A stretch of 5,455 nucleotides of DNA, taken from the NCBI GenBank assembly GCA_934085635.1, contig CAKOHL010000071.1, positions 1-5,455 of the forward strand, read 5' to 3'. The stretch comes from an uncultured Bacilli bacterium. GTDB taxonomy: Bacteria > Bacillota_I > Bacilli_A > RF39 > UBA660. Both the position numbers and the translations under genes were made by a program. Below the pieces are notes generated by a model. That model was given only the letters and a program-made list of their open reading frames with translations. It was not told where the DNA came from and searched no databases. Positions 1-4,781 of the stretch are shown here, one piece after another (position 1 is the first letter of the stretch; each line of letters starts with the position of its first letter).

Positions 1-2
1 GG

Positions 3-68
3 ACTTTACTTGGAAGAGGACTTCTTACTAGAACTTATTTTAAATGTGCGAATGGACTAAAAAAGTAG
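3..68 (+). CDS. C-terminal end of an unidentified protein (partial)
   Basis: This is an open frame entering from the left edge and ending at a TAG (66-68); the last residues read GLLTRTYFKCANGLKK. I chose this frame over the frame at 1-60 because its codons end mostly in A or T and use AGA, ACT, CTT and AAA, like the other genes here. A terminator hairpin begins exactly over the stop codon, which also supports a gene end. Only 21 residues are visible and I do not recognise the family. The call rests on codon use and the terminator. Confidence 0.4.
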   Translation, partial: TLLGRGLLTRTYFKCANGLKK

Positions 69-95
69 CATTTTTTTAATTATTTGCTACTTTTT
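60..95. terminator. Bidirectional intrinsic terminator
   Basis: A perfect 11-bp inverted repeat pairs AAAAAGTAGCA (60-70) with TGCTACTTTTT (85-95) around a 14-nt loop. The core is GTAGCA/TGCTAC. On the + strand it is followed by T5, and on the minus strand by T6, so it can end both the + strand gene stopping at 68 and the minus-strand gene stopping at 80. The minus gene's stop codon lies in the loop and the + gene's stop lies in the left arm. Confidence 0.8.
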
Positions 96-418
96 AGGAC
101 TTTTTTATTTGTTATCAGTTTTACTGATTCTTCATCAGTTGATAAATTATCTAGAGTTTTTCCATATACGTATTTGTTAAAGTATATTGGTTTTTCTTTT
201 TTACTGTTTAGTCTTATTGATAGTATGCACATACTTATTCCTCTGAAAGGTAAATATAGTGCAGTCTTTTCGTATTTATTGTATACAGTTATTATTCCTA
301 GGTCTTCGTTTATTGATGTTAGTGTTAATTTTTTAGATTTTATATAACCAAATATGTAGTACGTTACATATATTTCTTTTCCTAGATAATTATATAATTC
401 ATATATAGCGTTTTCCAA
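80..418 (-). CDS. Small protein of unknown function, possibly Sm/SH3-like beta fold
   Basis: The protein has 112 residues and I do not recognise its family. It starts at TTG (416-418). That start is supported by GAGGTGG three bases upstream, and the next in-frame Met is at residue 63, too far in. There is no signal peptide or clear membrane segment. Residues 8-70 alternate hydrophobic and polar positions with short turns: LGKEIYVTY, GYIKSKKLTLTSI, GIITVY, YLPFRGISMCILSI. That spacing resembles small all-beta RNA- or protein-binding domains such as Sm-like folds, which is inference from pattern only. Residues 85-112 are polar and probably flexible. The gene is monocistronic, with its own sigma-A-type promoter 20-50 bp upstream and the shared terminator at its end, so regulation is separate from the spore genes next door. 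Confidence 0.75.
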   Translation of the reverse strand: MENAIYELYNYLGKEIYVTYYIFGYIKSKKLTLTSINEDLGIITVYNKYEKTALYLPFRGISMCILSIRLNSKKEKPIYFNKYVYGKTLDNLSTDEESVKLITNKKVLKSSK

Positions 419-421
419 TTT

Positions 422-428
422 CCACCTC
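422..428 (-). promoter_or_regulatory. Ribosome binding site that selects a TTG start
   Basis: The minus strand reads GAGGTGG, three bases before the TTG at 416-418. No ATG or GTG lies in frame nearby, so this site decides the start of the 112-residue protein. Confidence 0.7.
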
Positions 429-438
429 GTGAGTTATT

Positions 439-467
439 ATTATACAAGTTTTTGATATTTTTGTAAA
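439..467 (-). promoter_or_regulatory. Sigma-A-type promoter of the 112-residue gene
   Basis: On the minus strand the -35 is TTTACA (462-467) and the -10 is a perfect TATAAT (439-444), with a 17-bp spacer. The predicted transcription start is near 432, giving a leader of about 14 nt that just includes the ribosome binding site. Confidence 0.75.
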
Positions 468-493
468 GCATTAGCGTTTTTTATGTATTTGAA

Positions 494-566
494 TATAATA
501 TACTAGTAGTAAGATTAATTAGCTATAGGATTATAGTTAAAGCTGGCTTGGTCTTACTACTTTTTA
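494..566 (+). ncRNA. Candidate small structured RNA with its own -10 box and terminator-like end
   Basis: A perfect TATAAT sits at 494-499 on the + strand; the -35 at 17 bp, TTAGCG, is poor. The predicted start near 506 coincides with the left arm of a perfect 10-bp stem, AGTAGTAAGA (505-514) with TCTTACTACT (552-561). Inside lies a second 9-bp hairpin, 519-527 with 532-540, containing one G-U pair and a GGAT loop. The right outer arm is followed by TTTT A G TTT. No + strand gene lies between 84 and 494 that would need a terminator here. The minus strand has no T-run after the stem, so a terminator for the spore operon is a poorer reading. The RNA would be about 60 nt and its function is unknown. 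Confidence 0.35.
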
Positions 567-893
567 GTTTGTTACGAGTTTACCTATTATTTTGAATATA
601 CTCCCTAAGCCATCTACGATTACTTTTTCAGTGAATTCTCCTGATTTTACTCCCAAATCACTTACTTTGTTTCTGTAATCTTTTGTTTCGGTTATGTACT
701 CTTCTATTGTTATGTCTTTTCCTTCCGCGATATCTTTTTCAAATTGGGCCATTGCTTCTTTTGTTATGTTCATTTTGTTATATTCTTTGTAGTTATAGTA
801 TCCTCCTTCGAAAGCTAGGTATACTGCTAGATATATTCCTATTAAAGTTAGTATTATTATTTTAAATATAGGTTTTTTCTTTTTTTTAGGCAT
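564..893 (-). CDS. Small single-pass membrane protein downstream of spoIIP
   Basis: The protein has 109 residues and no function I can name. The N-terminus PKKKKK is followed by a hydrophobic helix at about residues 9-28, so the N-terminus should be cytoplasmic and the rest outside. The exterior part is mostly helical and charged: about 38-80, including ITKEAMAQFEKDIAEGKD and an ITIEEYI segment. It ends with an amphipathic stretch at about 92-107 (GLGSIFKIIGKLV). The ATG (891-893) overlaps the end of spoIIP by 8 bases and is served by AAAGGAGG seven bases upstream, inside spoIIP, so it is co-transcribed and probably translationally coupled. In Bacillus this position, between spoIIP and lepA, is held by the small gene yqxA. 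The shared position suggests a sporulation-linked membrane role, but I cannot show homology. Confidence 0.85.
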   Translation of the reverse strand: MPKKKKKPIFKIIILTLIGIYLAVYLAFEGGYYNYKEYNKMNITKEAMAQFEKDIAEGKDITIEEYITETKDYRNKVSDLGVKSGEFTEKVIVDGLGSIFKIIGKLVTN

Positions 894-1824
894 TAGTTTC
901 CTCCTTTATTATTTTTTCTAATATTTTAGAGAGTACTTCTATTGTGTTGTTTACTTCTTCTATTTTGTTTTCGTATCCACCTATTTCTATTAGTACACTT
1001 TTACCGTTTAGGTTAGGATTGTATACTCCATATTTGCTTGGTCCTAGTTTGTAGGAGACTCCTTTTGATAACCCTCTTAGAGTACTTTCTGTTTCTTCGT
1101 TTAGTTTTTCTGCAAAGCCTTTGTTGTTTTCGTATGGTGTGTGTTCAAGGCCTACTACATAGAGTATTTTTGCATATTTGACTCCGTTTATATCAAGTGT
1201 GGTGTTATCATATGAGCCACTATCTCTGTGCACGTCTATTAGGTATTTTATGCTTGGGTATTCTTCTTGTTTTTTTCTTGCAAAGTATTCACTAGCGTGG
1301 TAACTCATATTATATTTGTAGTTATGTTTGTTTAGATATGATTTTATGTCATTAGTTTCCACCAGCGTGCCTATTCTTTTTTTGTTTAGCTTTTCTCTTA
1401 GTATGTAAGAGGCTATCATTACATTGGGTTTTACTGAGTAGTCAAGCATACTTTTTAAATCATATTCTTCTGTTTGATGAGTGTTGTATATATAGACTAT
1501 AGGCTTTGAGGAGTTTTCACTTGGTGCTGGGTCAGAGATGAATTCACTTTTAGATTTTGAGTAATCGAATGAGTCTTCTTCTATATTTATTATATTTAAT
1601 GCATTTTTGCTAACTATTTTATTCATTCCTGAGTATAGTAAGTTAGATGGAGTTACTAAGTATTCTTTCATACTTTCTTTACTTTTGGTGCTTTCGTTTA
1701 AAAGTAATGTAAGAAGTATACTTCTATTATTAAACATTAATTTTAGAGTACATAAAAAAGATACCATAAATACTATTATGTATTTTAGTCCACTTTTGTT
1801 AGTTTTGCTTTTAAATTTTCTCAT
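886..1824 (-). CDS. spoIIP: Stage II sporulation protein P, engulfment peptidoglycan hydrolase
   Basis: SpoIIP is a membrane-anchored amidase/endopeptidase that, with SpoIID and SpoIIM, thins septal peptidoglycan so the mother cell can engulf the forespore. The 312-residue protein has a basic N-terminus and one membrane helix at about 12-31. A low-complexity linker rich in Ser and Lys runs to about 107, and the catalytic domain follows. Family motifs are present: YNTHQTEEY (113-121), DVHRDSG (197-203), a VVGLEH block with FAEKL after it (223-241), GVYNPNL (266-272) and LIEIGGYEN (278-286). H116, H199 and E280 are the likely metal and catalytic positions. It is somewhat shorter than Bacillus SpoIIP (about 400 residues), mainly before the catalytic domain. 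AGGTGA six bases before the ATG supports the start. gpr lies 59 bp upstream, the usual order in spore formers. Confidence 0.95.
   Translation of the reverse strand: MRKFKSKTNKSGLKYIIVFMVSFLCTLKLMFNNRSILLTLLLNESTKSKESMKEYLVTPSNLLYSGMNKIVSKNALNIINIEEDSFDYSKSKSEFISDPAPSENSSKPIVYIYNTHQTEEYDLKSMLDYSVKPNVMIASYILREKLNKKRIGTLVETNDIKSYLNKHNYKYNMSYHASEYFARKKQEEYPSIKYLIDVHRDSGSYDNTTLDINGVKYAKILYVVGLEHTPYENNKGFAEKLNEETESTLRGLSKGVSYKLGPSKYGVYNPNLNGKSVLIEIGGYENKIEEVNNTIEVLSKILEKIIKEETNA
900..907 (-). promoter_or_regulatory. Strong ribosome binding site inside the spoIIP 3' end
   Basis: The minus strand reads AAAGGAGG, a near-perfect anti-16S match seven bases before the ATG of the 109-residue membrane protein. 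It is embedded in the last codons of spoIIP, so the two genes are translated from one message. Confidence 0.85.
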
Positions 1825-1855
1825 ATTTAGTCACCTATGATAGATTTTACACTAA

Positions 1856-1883
1856 ATATTATGAAATATTTGTCAGTTTATGT
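1856..1883 (-). promoter_or_regulatory. Possible sigma-E-like promoter of spoIIP
   Basis: In the 59-bp gap after gpr the minus strand reads ACATAAA (1877-1883), a 13-bp spacer, then CATAATAT (1856-1863). This resembles the sigma-E pattern (ATA-type -35, 13-15 bp, CATAYAHT), with two mismatches in the -10. A mother-cell or pre-engulfment promoter would suit SpoIIP, since the sigma-G-type signal upstream of gpr would fire too late for engulfment. The AT-rich background makes chance matches easy. Confidence 0.3.
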
Positions 1884-2624
1884 TTAAAATATTCTATTTA
1901 TTGATATAGATATTATAGTGCTTAGGTTATCTACCAGCATATCTATATCATTTGTTGTTACGATTAAATCTTCATTTAATCCTGCTTCTTTTTTTATGTT
2001 TATTATTGTTGGTATTCCTACGTTTATTACAGGCTTTTTTATTGTTTTTTGGTCTATTATGCTTACTTTTTTACTGAATGCACTTCCAGGGGATAACCCA
2101 GTTGTGGCTATTTGTATTGTTTTTCCTAGCCTTTCGGTGCTTTCCGCTTTTAGAGAGTCAAATACTACTACTAAGTCTACATCAATTATACCGGTTAAGT
2201 TTCTTATGAAGTCTGTACTTTTTATGTTAGTGCTACCTAGTACATTTTTGTATATTTTGTATGAGTTATCATCTAAGCATATTTTTTCTATTATAGTGCT
2301 TCCAAATTTATCACAAGCAAAGTCCTTGTTACCTAACCCTACAAATAGTACTTTAGGTACTTTTGTTATTTTGTAGTATTTTAGTATTTTTTTAAATGAG
2401 TCTGATATAGTATTTAGAAGTATTTCTAATTCATTATCTACTTTTTCTTTGTTAAATTTTATTGTTATGTATTTACCTTTTCCTTTATTTATCTTTCTTG
2501 CTTCACTTAAATTTAGTTCTATGTCAGTTACACTTATGTTGTTTGTTATTTTTTCTTCGTTTTTAATATTACTTGTATTTAGCATTATTTCACTATTGTC
2601 AAGTAAGATATTATCTTTGTACAT
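1884..2624 (-). CDS. gpr: GPR germination protease (shortened form)
   Basis: GPR cleaves the small acid-soluble spore proteins during germination; it is made as a zymogen in the forespore. Numbering from the first ATG (2634-2636): FVGLGNKDFACDKFG (98-112) matches the family VGLGNxxxTPDxLG block and keeps the catalytic Asp (D109). VVVFDSLKAESTER (156-169) matches IDALAAR and keeps the second Asp (D160). TIQIATTGLSPGSAF (173-187) and VGIPT (206-210) also fit. I start at the second ATG (2622-2624, 246 residues): GGTGAT sits five bases before it, while nothing precedes the first ATG. Bacillus GPR has about 370 residues. Here the VGIPT block runs almost straight into LIVTTNDIDMLVDNLS, the counterpart of LMVTPKEVD near the family C-terminus, so roughly 90 internal residues are absent. 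The N-terminal RTDLA motif is also degenerate (NTSNI). The protein may be active or may be drifting. Confidence 0.9.
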   Translation of the reverse strand: MYKDNILLDNSEIMLNTSNIKNEEKITNNISVTDIELNLSEARKINKGKGKYITIKFNKEKVDNELEILLNTISDSFKKILKYYKITKVPKVLFVGLGNKDFACDKFGSTIIEKICLDDNSYKIYKNVLGSTNIKSTDFIRNLTGIIDVDLVVVFDSLKAESTERLGKTIQIATTGLSPGSAFSKKVSIIDQKTIKKPVINVGIPTIINIKKEAGLNEDLIVTTNDIDMLVDNLSTIISISINRIF

Positions 2625-2628
2625 ATAT

Positions 2629-2634
2629 ATCACC
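2629..2634 (-). promoter_or_regulatory. Ribosome binding site selecting the second ATG of gpr
   Basis: GGTGAT on the minus strand lies four bases before the ATG at 2622-2624 and overlaps the upstream ATG/GTG codons. No Shine-Dalgarno precedes the ATG at 2634-2636. The core GGTGA is like the AGGTGA of spoIIP. Confidence 0.6.
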
Positions 2635-2639
2635 ATTAT

Positions 2640-2669
2640 TAAAATGAAGCATTTGCTTGCATTTTATAC
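2640..2669 (-). promoter_or_regulatory. Sigma-G-like forespore promoter of gpr
   Basis: The minus strand reads GTATA (2665-2669), an 18-bp spacer, then CATTTTA (2640-2646). This agrees at every position with the published Bacillus sigma-G consensus as I recall it (GHATR, 18 bp, CATWHTA). gpr is a sigma-G regulon gene in Bacillus, so the match is biologically expected. The predicted start near 2633 leaves a very short leader, cuts into the ribosome binding site, and excludes the first ATG from the transcript. Confidence 0.55.
2647..2658. repeat. Short dyad between the divergent gpr and rpsT promoters
   Basis: AAGCA and TGCTT form a 5-2-5 inverted repeat. It lies within the gpr promoter spacer and touches the rpsT -35. 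It could be an operator, but five-base arms arise easily by chance. Confidence 0.25.
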
Positions 2670-2685
2670 TCTTTTTTGGTAAAAT
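2657..2685 (+). promoter_or_regulatory. Sigma-A-type extended -10 promoter of rpsT
   Basis: The -35 is TTGCAT (2657-2662), the spacer is 17 bp, and the -10 is TAAAAT (2680-2685) with an upstream TG one base away (2677-2678), an extended -10. The predicted start is near 2692, giving a leader of about 24 nt. The sequence overlaps the minus-strand gpr promoter. Confidence 0.7.
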
Positions 2686-2715
2686 TATTTTGTAATCAAA
2701 AGGGAGGTGCAAAAT

Positions 2716-2979
2716 ATGGCAAATATTAAAAGTGCTAAGAAAAGAATAGTAACAAGTAGAAAAGCCGCTGCTCTTAATAATGATGTTAAAGCAAGTATGA
2801 AGACTAGTATTAAAAAGTTTGAAAAATCTTTAAATGAGTCTGTTGAAGTTGCAAACGATAAATTAAAAGTTGCAATTAAGAATATTGATAAAGCAGCAAG
2901 CAAAGGTGTTATTAAAAAGAATACTGCTAGTAGATATAAAAGTAATTTAACTAAAAAATTAAATGCTAAGAACAACTAA
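2716..2979 (+). CDS. rpsT: 30S ribosomal protein S20
   Basis: S20 is a primary binder of 16S rRNA in the small subunit. The 87-residue protein is full length for the family. It opens with the hallmark MANIKSAKKRI, has the middle segment KFEKSLNESVEVANDKL, and the conserved C-terminal helix with IDKAASKGVIKKNTASRYKSNLTKK. It is Lys-rich, as expected of an RNA-binding helical bundle. I start at the ATG at 2716, not the GTG at 2707. The GTG lies within the ribosome binding site GGGAGGTG (2702-2709), which is six bases from the ATG, and S20 proteins begin with MANIKS. The gene is monocistronic with its own promoter and terminator. It faces away from gpr, as in Bacillus. Confidence 0.98.
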   Translation: MANIKSAKKRIVTSRKAAALNNDVKASMKTSIKKFEKSLNESVEVANDKLKVAIKNIDKAASKGVIKKNTASRYKSNLTKKLNAKNN

Positions 2980-2997
2980 TTTATGTTGTTTTTTTTT
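2968..2997 (+). terminator. Intrinsic terminator overlapping the end of rpsT
   Basis: AACAAC (2971-2976) pairs with GTTGTT (2985-2990), extendable outward by one G-U and two A-U pairs, and is followed by a T-run (2991-2997). The rpsT stop codon TAA (2977-2979) sits at the start of the 8-nt loop. The stem is weak, so termination may be partial. Confidence 0.65.
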
Positions 2998-3014
2998 GTA
3001 TTATTTGATATTAT
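2986..3014 (+). promoter_or_regulatory. Extended -10 promoter of the transglutaminase-like gene
   Basis: The -35 is TTGTTT (2986-2991), the spacer is 17 bp, and the -10 is TATTAT (3009-3014) preceded by TG one base away (3006-3007). The predicted start, seven bases after the -10, is 3021, the A of the ATG. No Shine-Dalgarno lies upstream. The -35 is built from the rpsT terminator's right arm. Confidence 0.55.
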
Positions 3015-3020
3015 TAAAAT

Positions 3021-3914
3021 ATGAAGAAGATAAAGAATATATTGTTTACTCTAGTGATGTTTTTAATGGTTTATGTTGTGTATGCTAATATTGATACTAT
3101 TAGTACTAGTGTTAGAAGTCTACTTGTTTCTACTAGTAGGCCTAGCATTGCCGTTAAGAATGAATATACTAGAAGTTATAATTACGTTAATTTTAATTAT
3201 AGTGAGGATTTTGTACCTTATACTAAGGATGAGATTATAAATATTTATTTTAATATTATAAATGATGGTATGAGTGAGTTTGAGTTTTATTGCCCTAGTG
3301 ATTATAAGGAATGTGCTAAAGATGTAGAAAATATTGGTAAAGATAATACTCTTCTTAGCGATATTAATAATTATGTACATCCATATAATTCATTTTTGAC
3401 TATTAATACTATGGTTTCTAATAATGGTAAGGTTATTGTTAAAGTTAATCATAAGTATAGTGATGATAAGATAGAGATTATTAATAATAAGGTTAGTGAA
3501 GTTATTAGTTCTTTAGGATTAGATGGACTTAGTACTGTAGAAAAGATTGAAAGAGTTCATAATTATATTATTAATAATGCTGAGTACGATAATGATAGTG
3601 ATAATTCTACATATGATTCTACTAGTGCGTATGGTACTCTTATTGAGGGCAAAAGTGTGTGTTCTGGTTATAGTGATTCAATGGCTATTTTCTTAGATAT
3701 TTTAAAGATACCTAATCTTAAGGTTAATAGTGAGAATCATATTTGGAATTTAGTTTATGTTGGTGGTAAGTGGTATCATTTGGATCTTACTTGGGATGAT
3801 ACTGGTAATGAAAAGTATGGTAATGATTTCTTCTTAATTACAAAAGAAAAACTCTTTGAGCTTGACTCTAAAGAGCATATGTTTGATGAATCATTCTTTA
3901 TAGAGGCTAGATAA
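3021..3914 (+). CDS. Membrane-anchored transglutaminase-like cysteine protein
   Basis: The protein has 297 residues. A basic start (MKKIKN) and a hydrophobic helix at about 7-22 form a signal anchor with no lipobox Cys, so the bulk should lie outside the membrane. Residues 30-165 are not recognised; C91 and C98 could form a disulfide. Residues 170-260 match the transglutaminase-like (papain-fold) domain. A helix with VHNYI precedes the Cys motif EGKSVCSGYSDSM (C214). The His is in NSENHIWNLV (H240) and the Asp in WYHLDLTWDD (D255), completing a Cys-His-Asp triad. Such domains act as proteases, peptidases or cross-linkers on surface proteins or wall peptides; the substrate here is unknown. No Shine-Dalgarno is visible and the promoter predicts a leaderless message. 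The 3' end overlaps miaA by 24 bases, tail to tail. Confidence 0.88.
   Translation: MKKIKNILFTLVMFLMVYVVYANIDTISTSVRSLLVSTSRPSIAVKNEYTRSYNYVNFNYSEDFVPYTKDEIINIYFNIINDGMSEFEFYCPSDYKECAKDVENIGKDNTLLSDINNYVHPYNSFLTINTMVSNNGKVIVKVNHKYSDDKIEIINNKVSEVISSLGLDGLSTVEKIERVHNYIINNAEYDNDSDNSTYDSTSAYGTLIEGKSVCSGYSDSMAIFLDILKIPNLKVNSENHIWNLVYVGGKWYHLDLTWDDTGNEKYGNDFFLITKEKLFELDSKEHMFDESFFIEAR
3841..3875 (-). terminator. Intrinsic terminator of the mutL-miaA unit, inside the convergent gene
   Basis: CTCTTT (3852-3857) pairs with AAAGAG (3870-3875), continued by GAG (3858-3860) with CTC (3866-3868) around a CTTGA loop, with one bulged base. On the minus strand the stem is followed by TTTTTCTTTTG. It lies 15 bases past the miaA stop, within the 3' coding part of the transglutaminase-like gene. 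Confidence 0.7.
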
Positions 3915-4781
3915 GTAGTCCTCTATTTTTTTGATCGTGTTACTAAAATTAGTGTAGTCTACTATAAATGAGTTAACATTAGTAAATTGATGTTTAAACC
4001 AAGTTATTTGTCTTTTTGCATAGTGTCTTGTGTCTTTTTTTATTAAGTCTATACTTTCTTCTTTAGTTATTTTTCCATTTAAATAAGGTAGTAATTCTTT
4101 GTATCCTATTATATTTTTTAGAGCACTATATTCTTTTAGTTTTTCTGTTTCTTCTATTAAGCCAGCATTTATCATTTTGTCTACTCTTTTGTTTATCATT
4201 TGGTATAGTTCATTTTTGTCTGGCATTAGACATATTAAAGTGAAGTCATAAAGTGCCTTATCTTTTTCTTCATAGTTTTTGATTATTTCTCCAGATGATT
4301 CGTAGTGACTTAGAAATCTTTCTAGCCTTTTTCTGTTGTTTTCGTGTATGTTGTTTTCTATGTATATTCTATCTACTTTTTGTTTTAACTCTTTATTTGT
4401 GTAAGCTGAGTAGTCTAAAGTTTTTGTTTCTTTTCCAAAGTTATAGTCATATAGTAGTGCTTTTATATAGAGTCCTGTTCCACCTACAATGATTACGTTT
4501 TTGCCTTCTTCTATTAGAATATTTAATATTTTTCTTCCTTCTTCTTGGTAGTCTTTTACTGTGAAGTTTTCGTTCAAGTCTAGAAAGTCAATCAAGTGAT
4601 GTTTTATTCCTTCTTTTTCTTTTTCTGTTATTTTAGCTGTGCCGACGTTTACTTCTTTGTACATTTGCTCTTTGTCTGCATTTATTATTTCAGCATTATA
4701 TTTTTTAGCAAGATGTATTGAGGCTTCGGTTTTACCACTTGCAGTTGGACCCATTATAACAATTATTTTACTCTTCTTCAT
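3891..4781 (-). CDS. miaA: tRNA dimethylallyltransferase MiaA
   Basis: MiaA transfers a dimethylallyl group to N6 of A37 in tRNAs reading UNN codons. Numbering from the ATG at 4779-4781 (296 residues): P-loop GPTASGKT (11-18), NADKEQMY (34-41) with the catalytic Asp D36, GTAK (47-50), HHLID (61-65), VGGTGLYI (99-106), NNRKRLERF (148-156), GLIEETEKL (207-215), IGYKELLPYLNG (225-236) and KRQITWF (256-262). The frame stays open to 4835, but those 18 residues come from poly-Asp codons of the overlapping small gene. I take the last ATG before KKSKIIVIMGPT; neighbouring ATGs at 4782-4787 are equally possible. No clear Shine-Dalgarno is present. The start overlaps the 39-aa gene by 14 bases, so translation is probably coupled. 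The TGA stop argues for the standard code. The canonical ADSMQ reads ADKEQ here. Confidence 0.97.
   Translation of the reverse strand: MKKSKIIVIMGPTASGKTEASIHLAKKYNAEIINADKEQMYKEVNVGTAKITEKEKEGIKHHLIDFLDLNENFTVKDYQEEGRKILNILIEEGKNVIIVGGTGLYIKALLYDYNFGKETKTLDYSAYTNKELKQKVDRIYIENNIHENNRKRLERFLSHYESSGEIIKNYEEKDKALYDFTLICLMPDKNELYQMINKRVDKMINAGLIEETEKLKEYSALKNIIGYKELLPYLNGKITKEESIDLIKKDTRHYAKRQITWFKHQFTNVNSFIVDYTNFSNTIKKIEDYLSSLYKE
3900..3932 (+). terminator. Intrinsic terminator of the transglutaminase-like gene, inside miaA
   Basis: TAGAGG (3901-3906) pairs with CCTCTA (3920-3925), continued by CTA (3907-3909) with TAG (3916-3918) around a GATAAG loop, with one bulged T. A run of seven T follows (3926-3932). 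The gene's own stop codon (3912-3914) lies in the loop, and the whole element lies across the end of miaA. Confidence 0.8.

Noticed and set aside
1..60. Alternative frame at the left edge ending in TAA at 58-60
   Set aside because: Its codons more often end in G or C and do not fit local usage; the frame ending at 68 fits better. Both are too short to be sure.
84..347. An 87-codon + strand open frame opposite the 112-residue gene
   Set aside because: The minus-strand gene has a promoter, ribosome binding site and terminator, while this frame has none and looks like a hydrophobic shadow.
505..561. The 10-bp inverted repeats read as ends of a miniature transposable element
   Set aside because: No target-site duplication flanks the arms and no second copy occurs in the window.
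1854..1871. 7-bp AT-only inverted repeat between gpr and spoIIP as a terminator
   Set aside because: There is no GC in the stem and no T-run after it; such repeats are expected by chance at this base composition.
1918..2376. A 152-codon open frame on the + strand, rich in Phe, Leu, Ile and Ser
   Set aside because: It is the antisense shadow of gpr; hydrophobic composition is what reversed AT-rich coding sequence gives, and it has no ribosome binding site or recognisable motif.
2685..2975. A minus-strand open frame across rpsT
   Set aside because: Shadow of the S20 gene, which is certain from its sequence.
3891..3893. TGA read as Trp (mycoplasma-type code)
   Set aside because: MiaA ends at a normal family length at this TGA, and Trp elsewhere in the window is encoded by TGG.
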